A DNA stretch of 64,000 nt from Leucobacter salsicius M1-8. GTDB lineage: Bacteria; Actinomycetota; Actinomycetes; Actinomycetales; Microbacteriaceae. Of the stretch, positions 58,301 through 64,000 are shown one piece after another. The notes beneath the pieces are model-generated. The model made no database searches, was not told the DNA's origin, and was given only the letters and a program-made list of their open reading frames with translations. The stretch lies in the NCBI RefSeq assembly GCF_000350525.1, contig NZ_AOCN01000015.1, positions 62,001-126,000 of the forward strand. The letters are read 5' to 3'. Made by a program: the position numbers and the translations under genes. Position 1 is the first letter of the stretch; each line of letters starts with the position of its first letter.

Positions 58301-58537
58301 ATGGCAGCAGTGTGCCAGGTGACAGGAGCCGTTCCCGGCTTTGGTCACAACATTTCGCACTCGCACCGTCGCACCAAGCGTCGGTTCGATCCGAACATCC
58401 AGAAGAAGACTTACTTCGTGCCTTCGCTTGGCCGCAAGGTGACGCTCACCTTGTCGGTTAAGGGTATCAAGCGCATCGACGCTCGTGGCATCGAGTCTGT
58501 TGTTGCTGACCTTCAGAAGCGTGGGGTGAAGATCTAA
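58301..58537 (+). CDS. rpmB: 50S ribosomal protein L28
   Basis: A 78-aa protein with the L28 pattern [36 protein letters not shown] and [25 protein letters not shown]. Only one Cys is present, so it lacks the zinc-ribbon cysteines (zinc-independent form). AGAGGAAAC lies before the ATG. It is the first gene of a tight cluster with rpmG (1-bp gap) and rpsN. Confidence 0.96.
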   Translation: MAAVCQVTGAVPGFGHNISHSHRRTKRRFDPNIQKKTYFVPSLGRKVTLTLSVKGIKRIDARGIESVVADLQKRGVKI

Positions 58538-58538
58538 C

Positions 58539-58706
58539 ATGGCTAAGGATAAGGACGTACGTCCGATCATCAAGCTCAAGTCGACGGCCGGTACCGGGTT
58601 CACTTACGTGACTCGCAAGAACCGTCGCAACACCCCCGACCGCCTCGTGCTCAAGAAGTACGATCCCGTGGTCCGCAAGCACGTCGATTTCCGAGAGGAG
58701 CGCTAA
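58539..58706 (+). CDS. rpmG: 50S ribosomal protein L33
   Basis: A 55-aa protein: [20 protein letters not shown], then [20 protein letters not shown] and [15 protein letters not shown]. It has no cysteine, so it is the zinc-free L33 form. It lies one base after the rpmB stop and two bases before rpsN. Confidence 0.95.
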   Translation: MAKDKDVRPIIKLKSTAGTGFTYVTRKNRRNTPDRLVLKKYDPVVRKHVDFREER

Positions 58707-58708
58707 AC

Positions 58709-59014
58709 ATGGCTAAGAAGAGCATGATTGCGAAGAACAAGCAGCGTCAGGCCATCGTGGAGCGTTACGCCGCGAAGCGCCTTGAGCTGAAGAAGGCACT
58801 CATCGACCCCAACGGGACCGATGAGAGCCGCGAAGCCGCACGCGTGGGCCTGCAGAAGCTGCCCCGCAACGCATCGCCCGTTCGCGTGCGTAGCCGCGAC
58901 GTCATCGATGGCCGCCCCCGTGGCGTCCTGTCGAAGTTCGGCGTCTCGCGTGTTCGCTTCCGCGACATGGCACACCGTGGCGAGCTGCCCGGTATCACCA
59001 AGTCGAGCTGGTAA
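58709..59014 (+). CDS. rpsN: 30S ribosomal protein S14 (long, zinc-independent form)
   Basis: A 101-aa S14 with the long-form pattern [31 protein letters not shown] and [51 protein letters not shown]. The CxxC-x12-CxxC zinc ribbon of the short form is absent. The cysteine-free L28-L33-S14 set is often the zinc-independent group in Actinobacteria, where Zur may control it. A strong terminator follows. Confidence 0.96.
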   Translation: MAKKSMIAKNKQRQAIVERYAAKRLELKKALIDPNGTDESREAARVGLQKLPRNASPVRVRSRDVIDGRPRGVLSKFGVSRVRFRDMAHRGELPGITKSSW

Positions 59015-59027
59015 GCACTAGCTTTCG

Positions 59028-59068
59028 AAAGTGGGCGTGGATCCTTTGGGATCCACGCCCACTTTTTT
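59028..59068 (+). terminator. Intrinsic terminator after rpsN
   Basis: AAGTGGGCGTGGATCC and its exact complement around TTTG, running into TTTTTT. Canonical. Confidence 0.95.
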
Positions 59069-59267
59069 GCTATCCAAAAGCTCTCGGGATGTTCTCGCGT
59101 GGCGTATTTTGGGCGTTTGGGGCGAAATTCCCTCCAGAATCCGCATCATTCCGCCAAATTGGGGTAGATTCGTAGCGATCAACCGATCGTGCCCGCCGAC
59201 CTGGTGGGATACCTGAACCAGATCAGGGGCCGGCGCCATGTGCGTCATCGCCCTGGAAGGACACAAC

Positions 59268-59546
59268 ATGGCACTCAACAAGACCGAGCTCGTTGCCAAG
59301 ATCGCCGCAGAGACCGGCCAGAGCCAGGCCGCGGTTTCCAGCGTGATCGACGGTTTCTTCACCGCCGTTTCCGAGACCGTCGCTGCAGGCGAGAAGGTTT
59401 CGATCCCCGGCTGGCTTTCGTTCGAGACCGCAACCACCGCTGCTCGTACGGGCCGCAACCCCCGCACCGGCGAGTCGATCGAGATCGCTGCCGGCAAGCG
59501 CGTCAAGGTTTCGGTTGGTTCGAAGCTCAAGGCTGCCGTGAAGTAA
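59268..59546 (+). CDS. HU-family DNA-binding protein
   Basis: A 92-aa histone-like protein: MALNKTELVAKIAAETGQSQAAVSSVIDGFFTAVSETVAAGEKVSIPGWLSFETATTAARTGRNPRTGESIEIAAGKRVKV. The arm signature ARTGRNPRTGE is canonical for HU/IHF. GGAAGGA lies before the ATG at 59268. It lacks the long Lys/Ala-rich C-terminal tail of mycobacterial HupB. It is a single gene bounded by strong terminators on both sides. The 199-bp upstream stretch holds no other gene. Confidence 0.95.
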   Translation: MALNKTELVAKIAAETGQSQAAVSSVIDGFFTAVSETVAAGEKVSIPGWLSFETATTAARTGRNPRTGESIEIAAGKRVKVSVGSKLKAAVK

Positions 59547-59560
59547 CTTCACGTTCGGTT

Positions 59561-59598
59561 ACAAAGCCCCCGGGTCCGTATGGACCCGGGGGCTTTGT
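59561..59598 (+). terminator. Terminator after the HU gene
   Basis: A perfect 17-bp stem (ACAAAGCCCCCGGGTCC with its complement) and a GTAT loop. Confidence 0.9.
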
Positions 59599-59721
59599 GC
59601 TGTGCGGAGTGAGTGAGTGGCGTCCACAGTGGCGGCACCGGCCTGGGTGGGGCTGCGTGTCCCGGGGCGCGGCTGGGTGTGAGGCGCGTTTCGCCTCAGG
59701 CGCAGCGCGTAGGCTTGACCC

Positions 59722-61713
59722 GTGCCACGTTATCTGCGCGTCTTTGCCCCTGCCATTTTGATCGCCTCGACCCTTGCGTTTCTGCTGATCGGGCTCGCGA
59801 TTGGAGACGTAGCGGCGCCGCGCGCGCTGGCCGACCCGGGTGCGGTTGTGCGATACGGCATGCCGATCGCCCGCACACTGGTCAACATCTCGATGGCGGT
59901 GCTCATCGGCTCCGTGACGATGGCCGTTTGGGCGCTGGCGACCGAACGCCCCGAATATCGGGTCGCGATGGACCTGGCTGCGGCCGCAGCCGCAGTGCTG
60001 ACCGTCGCCGTCGCCGCCACTCTGGTGTTCACCTATGTGAATGTGTCGGGGCTGGCGTTCTCGGGTGACGCAACCTTTGGCGCCGGGCTCGCACAGTTCA
60101 TCACCGAGATTGAGCTCGGCCAGCTCTGGATCTTTGAACTTCTGCTCGCCGCCGCCACCACGGTGATGGCGTTCGCGATTCGCGGGCGCAAGCTCACCCT
60201 CCTCGTGCTGGCCGCCGCGCTGCTCACCACGCTGCCCATCGCGCAGCAGGGGCACGCGGCTGGCGCCTCGGGGCACTCGCAGGCGGTGAACTCGCTGCTC
60301 GTGCACCTGGTGGGAGCCGCGGTGTGGCTGGGTGGACTCGTCACGCTCGCCTTTGTGGCGCGCACGGTCGACCGGTCACGGCTTGCCGCCATCACGGCGC
60401 GATACTCGACGCTCGCGCTGTTTGCGTTCATCGCGGTCGCGGCGTCGGGTGTGGTGAGTGCGTGGTTGCGAATCGGCTCGTGGGACGCGCTCGTAAACAC
60501 CGGATACGGCCAGCTCGTGCTGTGGAAGACCGGCTCGCTCGTGGCCCTCGGCATCTTTGGTGCTTGGCAGCGCACCCGGCTGATTCCGCGCATCGGGGCC
60601 GCAGCCAAAGGGAGCCGCGTGTTCGTCTGGTTCGTGCTCGCCGAGCTCGCCGTTATGGGCGTCGCGAGCGGCATGGCGGGGGCTCTCGGCCGCACCGCGA
60701 CCCCGGTCGCGCTCGAGCCGGCCCGTGAGGGTGGCGAAGGCATCAGCCCGGCCGAGTGGCTCACGGGCGACCCGCTGCCGCCCGAGGCGGTGCCCTCCGC
60801 GTTCCTCACCGAATGGAAGTTTGACCTCGCGTGGGCGCTCGTCTGCTTCTTCGGTGTCGCCATCTACATCGCCGGCGTGATTCGCCTGGCGCGCCGCGGC
60901 GACAAGTGGCCTATTGGTCGCACGATCGCGTGGTTCACCGGCTTCCTGCTGCTGTTCTACACGACGAACGGTGCGCTCAACGCCTACGAACGCTACGTCT
61001 TCAGCATTCACATGCTGGGGCACATGGCGCTCGCGATGCTGATTCCGCTCGTGCTGGTGCTCGGCGCTCCCGTGACGCTCGCGCTGCGGGCCACGCACAA
61101 GCGCGACGACGGCTCGTGGGGCGGCCGCGAATGGATCATGTGGGCGGTGCACTCGCCGTACTCGAAGTTCATCACGCACCCCGTGGTCGCGGCCGTCATC
61201 TTCGTCGGTTCGCTCTGGGTGTTCTACTTCACTCCCATGTCACAGTGGGCGATGGAGGAGCACCTCGGTCACCAGTGGATGATCATTCACTTCTTGATCT
61301 CGGGCTACCTGTTTGCGCTGTCGATGGTCGGGATCGATCCCGTGCCTTACCGGTTCCCGTACGCCCTGCGCATCGTGACCCTGTTCGCAACGATGGCCTC
61401 ACACGCGTTCTTCGGCGTCACGATCATGACCGAGAAGGGGCTGATGCTCGCCGATTGGTTCGGCGCGATGGGTCGTACCTGGGGGCTGCCGCCGCTCGAG
61501 GATCAGGGAATGGGCGGTGGAATCGCCTGGGGTATCGGCGAGCTGCCGACGCTCGCGCTCGCGCTCGTTGTGGCGGTGCAGTGGGCGCGCAGCGACGACA
61601 AGGAGCAGAAGCGTAAGGATCGGTACGCCGACCGCTCGGGTGAGGCCGAGCTGAACGAGTACAACGAGATGCTTGCGAAGCAGGCCGCCCGCGACGAGAA
61701 GATCACGCGCTAG
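59722..61713 (+). CDS. CopD-CtaG fusion membrane protein
   Basis: A 663-aa polytopic protein. The first ~330 residues are CopD-like (PIAQQGHAAGASGHSQAVNSLLVHLVGAAVWLGGLVTLAFVARTV, with a Gly/His-rich loop after a TM), and the rest is the CtaG/caa3 assembly domain (FYTTNGALNAYERYVFSIHMLGHMALAMLIPLVLVLGAPVTLALRA, EEHLGHQWMIIHFLISGYLFALSMVGIDP). CopD proteins import copper and CtaG-like domains assist cytochrome oxidase copper-centre assembly; the fusion is common in Actinobacteria. GTG 59722 is only 10 nt after TTGACC and has no clear Shine-Dalgarno, so leaderless translation is possible. The C-terminal ~45 residues are charged and cytosolic. Confidence 0.9.
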   Translation: MPRYLRVFAPAILIASTLAFLLIGLAIGDVAAPRALADPGAVVRYGMPIARTLVNISMAVLIGSVTMAVWALATERPEYRVAMDLAAAAAAVLTVAVAATLVFTYVNVSGLAFSGDATFGAGLAQFITEIELGQLWIFELLLAAATTVMAFAIRGRKLTLLVLAAALLTTLPIAQQGHAAGASGHSQAVNSLLVHLVGAAVWLGGLVTLAFVARTVDRSRLAAITARYSTLALFAFIAVAASGVVSAWLRIGSWDALVNTGYGQLVLWKTGSLVALGIFGAWQRTRLIPRIGAAAKGSRVFVWFVLAELAVMGVASGMAGALGRTATPVALEPAREGGEGISPAEWLTGDPLPPEAVPSAFLTEWKFDLAWALVCFFGVAIYIAGVIRLARRGDKWPIGRTIAWFTGFLLLFYTTNGALNAYERYVFSIHMLGHMALAMLIPLVLVLGAPVTLALRATHKRDDGSWGGREWIMWAVHSPYSKFITHPVVAAVIFVGSLWVFYFTPMSQWAMEEHLGHQWMIIHFLISGYLFALSMVGIDPVPYRFPYALRIVTLFATMASHAFFGVTIMTEKGLMLADWFGAMGRTWGLPPLEDQGMGGGIAWGIGELPTLALALVVAVQWARSDDKEQKRKDRYADRSGEAELNEYNEMLAKQAARDEKITR

Positions 61714-61954
61714 GGTTCGCTCGATTGCGGGCCTCGTGCGATCTGTCGCCCGCAAGGGGGCACGTGGGTGAGTGCGAGGAATGGCTTGCGCGCACGCTTC
61801 GGGTGCGCGCGATGATTGATCCGGATCTCAGATGTCAGTTCCCGGATCCCCGGTCTCCGGGGGCCCAGATCCTGGCCCCGGGCCAGGCATTCCGCAGGCT
61901 CACTTCTTGCGGGCGCTTCTTGGCTCGCGGCGGAGCGACGTGCGGCAGATCGGC

Positions 61955-62052
61955 GTGACGAGCGCCTATCTTTGGCACCGCGGCCTAGGGAATGGCCGCA
62001 CCCAGCGAGGTGAAAACCGTAGACGTTCGTGCCAAACCTAGGCGCTCGTCAC
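61955..62052. repeat. Large inverted repeat in a 435-bp gene-free gap
   Basis: Arms GTGACGAGCGCC (61955-) to TTTGGCAC (-61978) and their complement at 62029-62052 match over 24 bp with two mismatches, separated by 50 nt that hold another hairpin (GCGGCC...GGCCGC). The gap 61714-62148 lies between convergent genes and carries further short hairpins (near 61792-61812 and 61840-61860) and one GATCCGGATC. No gene or known RNA was recognised. Confidence 0.7.
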
Positions 62053-62148
62053 CAGATTGAGAAGGTGCTCCCGGGACTAGACGGGCACCTATCCAGCTGC
62101 CTCGGGGCGCAGACGTGCACGCCCGCAGGGCATGCGGTGCCTCGCGCG

Positions 62149-62754
62149 TTACGCGCCGGGGGCGCCCGCTTCAGTGCGCGTCACGTCGGCGCGGTGAAAG
62201 TTCAGGTGTGACCGCGAAGCGGTCGGCCCGCGCTGGCCGAGGTAGCGCGAGAAGGTCGCGCCCGAGCCGTACGGCCGGTCCGAGGGCGACGACAGCTGGA
62301 AGAAGCACAGCTGGCCGATCTTCATGCCGGGCCACAGGCGAATGGGCAGCGTGGCTACGTTCGACAGTTCGAGGGTGACGTGCCCCGAGAAGCCGGGGTC
62401 GATGAACCCGGCGGTCGAGTGGGTCAGGAGGCCGAGGCGGCCGAGCGAGCTCTTGCCCTCGAGGCGCGCGGCAACATCGTCGGGCAGGGTGACCTGCTCG
62501 TAGGTCGAGCCGAGAACGAACTCGCCGGGGTGCAGAATGAAGCCCTCTTCGGGGTCGACCTCGATGAGGCGGGTCAGCTCGGGCTGATCCTGCGAAGGGT
62601 CGATGACGGCATACTTGTGGTTGTCGAACAGCCGAAAGTAGCGGTCGAGGCGCACGTCAACGCTCGACGGCTGCACCATCTCGGGCTCGCTCGGGGAAAG
62701 CCCGATGCGACCGGAAGCGAGTTCGGCCTGGATGTCACGATCAGAAAGCAGCAC
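62149..62754 (-). CDS. dcd: dCTP deaminase
   Basis: A 201-aa enzyme converting dCTP to dUTP (or to dUMP in bifunctional forms). The family core [37 protein letters not shown], then [43 protein letters not shown] with the catalytic Glu, and [17 protein letters not shown] is typical. GTG 62754 gives the usual N-terminus (LLSDRDI); upstream in-frame starts add 12 atypical residues. The C-terminal tail ([31 protein letters not shown]) is longer than the core. It is monocistronic. Confidence 0.95.
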   Translation of the reverse strand: MLLSDRDIQAELASGRIGLSPSEPEMVQPSSVDVRLDRYFRLFDNHKYAVIDPSQDQPELTRLIEVDPEEGFILHPGEFVLGSTYEQVTLPDDVAARLEGKSSLGRLGLLTHSTAGFIDPGFSGHVTLELSNVATLPIRLWPGMKIGQLCFFQLSSPSDRPYGSGATFSRYLGQRGPTASRSHLNFHRADVTRTEAGAPGA

Positions 62755-62820
62755 GAACCCCAGTCTAATGCGCACCGCGCCGCCTAGCACGGGGCGCGCC
62801 TCAGGTTGAGGCCGTGGGTG

Positions 62821-63504
62821 CTAGCGCGTGCCCGGATCGAGTGGTTCCGTGATGGCAAACAGCAACTCGGCGAGGCGCTCGCCGAGTTCGTCAAGGTCGG
62901 CGCGCGAGCCGGGGCCAGCAAGCGCGGCAGCGCGCAGCGCCCGCTCGTAGACCCCACTCAACACTGGGATTGCGCGGTGCGTCGGCAGCGAGAACTTGCG
63001 GCCAGCTGCGGTGAGTACGCGCTCAACGACGCCGGAGATGCTCGCGTAGAAGCCGTACATAAATACCTCGTGACCGGGGGCCAGTTCGGGGTCGCGCATG
63101 GCGAGCAGCAGGAACTCGGCCTCGAGCACAAACCAGGCGGTCGCGTCGTCTGACGGGCCAAAGAACCGCGCGATGTACGAGGCCGCCTCGGTGGCATTCA
63201 GGCTGCCATCGTGCGAGGCGATGAGGGGTTCAAGTTCGAGAGCCTTCGATGCGACATCGTCGGCGCGGCGCCGAAACTCGCGCTCGAGTAGTGCCAGAAA
63301 CAGCTGTTCCTTGCTTGAGAAGTTTGAGTAAAAGGCGCCCCGGCTGAAGCCCGCACGGGCGCAAATTGCCTCGACTGAAGCCCCCTGCAGCCCGAGTTCC
63401 GTGAACACCTCGGTCGCAGCATCGAGCAAGCGCAGCTGCGTCTCGCGCCTGCGCGCGCTGGGCGGCGCGGCGGGCTCTTCGCCAGCGTCGAACTGCGTCT
63501 CCAT
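62821..63504 (-). CDS. TetR-family transcriptional regulator
   Basis: A 227-aa TetR-type repressor. The HTH is RRRETQLRLLDAATEVFTELGLQGASVEAICARAGFSRGAFYSNFSSKEQLFLALL, with recognition helix FSRGAFYSNF. The ligand domain is helical (ATAWFVLEAEFLLLAMRDPELAPGHEVFMYGFYASISGVVERVL). I prefer ATG 63504 because AGAGGG lies nine bases upstream; the first ATG at 63513 abuts the same Shine-Dalgarno. It is divergent from an MMPL transporter gene, with a TGTATCG-4-CGATACA palindrome between, so it probably represses that transporter. Confidence 0.9.
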   Translation of the reverse strand: METQFDAGEEPAAPPSARRRETQLRLLDAATEVFTELGLQGASVEAICARAGFSRGAFYSNFSSKEQLFLALLEREFRRRADDVASKALELEPLIASHDGSLNATEAASYIARFFGPSDDATAWFVLEAEFLLLAMRDPELAPGHEVFMYGFYASISGVVERVLTAAGRKFSLPTHRAIPVLSGVYERALRAAALAGPGSRADLDELGERLAELLFAITEPLDPGTR

Positions 63505-63687
63505 GCGTTCCATCCCTCTATTCTTGCGCGGTGTGACTGGGCTGCGGCGGTATGCGCACGATCCGGATCGAAGCGGACGTGCCCCTCACTGCCCGCCGCA
63601 TCCGAGCGGCGCCCGCCTTCGCGAGCATCTGAGTGCGCGCTATGCGGGGGACACTCAGCAACCCGCGGGGCCTTGCGGATACACTAC

Positions 63688-63716
63688 TGTATCGAACACG
63701 ATACATCACTGTATCG
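63688..63716. promoter_or_regulatory. TetR-type operator TGTATCGAACACGATACA with an extra half-site
   Basis: The palindrome TGTATCG-AACA-CGATACA at 63688-63705 is followed by a third TGTATCG half-site at 63710-63716. It lies about 60 bp upstream of the MMPL start and is the likely target of the divergent TetR protein. Confidence 0.75.
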
Positions 63717-63775
63717 AAAGCCCCTTGCCTTGTGGTGAGCGGTGCCCGCATCGAACCGCAACCCGGAAGGTACGC

Positions 63776-64000
63776 ATGTCGACCGTCCTTTATGCTCTTG
63801 GCCGGTGGGCCACAAGAGCAAAGTTTCTTGTGCTCGCACTCTGGATCGCAGTGCTCATGCTCTTGGGCGCTGGCGCCGTGTTTTTGGGGCAGGGCGCCAA
63901 TGCGCCGATCTCAATTCCGGGCACCGAGTCGCAGGACGCCATCACTTCGCTCAGCCACACTTTCCCCGAGGTGAGCGGCACGAGCGCGACGGTGATCGTG
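63776..64000 (+). CDS. MMPL/RND-family transporter, N-terminal fragment (3' end outside window)
   Basis: The first 75 residues are visible: MSTVLYALGRWATRAKFLVLALWIAVLMLLGAGAVFLGQ, one membrane segment, then NAPISIPGTESQDAITSLSHTFPEVSGTSATVIV, the conserved start of the first extracellular loop of MMPL-type proteins. GGAAGG lies before the ATG. The rest runs past the window edge. It is controlled, by position, by the divergent TetR gene. Lipid or drug export is the family role. Confidence 0.88.
   Translation, partial: MSTVLYALGRWATRAKFLVLALWIAVLMLLGAGAVFLGQGANAPISIPGTESQDAITSLSHTFPEVSGTSATVIV

Noticed and set aside
61714-62148. tRNA, tmRNA or SRP RNA gene
   Set aside because: No cloverleaf, tag-peptide region or SRP helix 8 tetraloop pattern was found in this gap.

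Overview
The window looks like a chromosomal stretch from a high-GC Gram-positive actinobacterium. The signs are GC-rich codons, frequent GTG starts, a CopD-CtaG fusion, a type VII-like FtsK/SpoIIIE ATPase and a Zur-type metal regulon. Codon use and gene content resemble Microbacteriaceae (a Leucobacter-like genus is my best guess); that placement is inference. I found no rRNA, tRNA, CRISPR array or intact insertion sequence.

About 30 kb of 1-40.5 kb is a carbohydrate/cyclitol catabolic region of unusual redundancy: two IolD-type ThDP hydrolases, eight Gfo/Idh/MocA oxidoreductases, six xylose-isomerase-like TIM-barrel isomerases or dehydratases (IolE, IolH and Hyi types), three LacI regulators, an SDR, an aldehyde dehydrogenase, an HpcH/HpaI aldolase, a 2-hydroxyacid dehydrogenase, a sugar-porter MFS carrier and a ribose/inositol-type ABC importer. 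They form separate modules: 1-6.8 kb; 13.6-23.2 kb with two LacI genes; and a LacI-controlled pair of operons at 24.5-32.8 and 34.2-40.5 kb. The promoters of that pair share the same -35/-10 layout and nearly the same operator, centred on TGGACCGGTCCA. No IolB or IolC is visible, but an aldolase and an aldehyde dehydrogenase lie beside IolD, which suggests a non-phosphorylative variant of inositol or keto-sugar breakdown.

Interspersed at 2-13.5 kb are a lower-GC Fic AMP-transferase gene bracketed by two identical 37-bp palindromic repeats, a small ParB-like protein, a YdeI-like protein, SulP and TauE/SafE anion transporters, and a PnuC-family gene behind an FMN riboswitch (so probably a riboflavin importer).

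From 40.5 kb on the content is housekeeping or stress related: an amidase; a zinc ABC transporter with two permeases and a Zur regulator; a large RND exporter with a coiled-coil insertion; an SGNH hydrolase; a dicarboxylate/amino-acid symporter; an isolated 1647-aa EssC/EccC-like ATPase with an FHA domain; rpmB-rpmG-rpsN; an HU protein; CopD-CtaG; dCTP deaminase; and a TetR/MMPL pair running off the end.

Two kinds of short repeat recur. The 10-mer palindrome GATCCGGATC occurs 18 times by my count. Long intergenic hairpins at 13.0, 46.3 and 50.5 kb share arm ends but have different, compensating inner arms.
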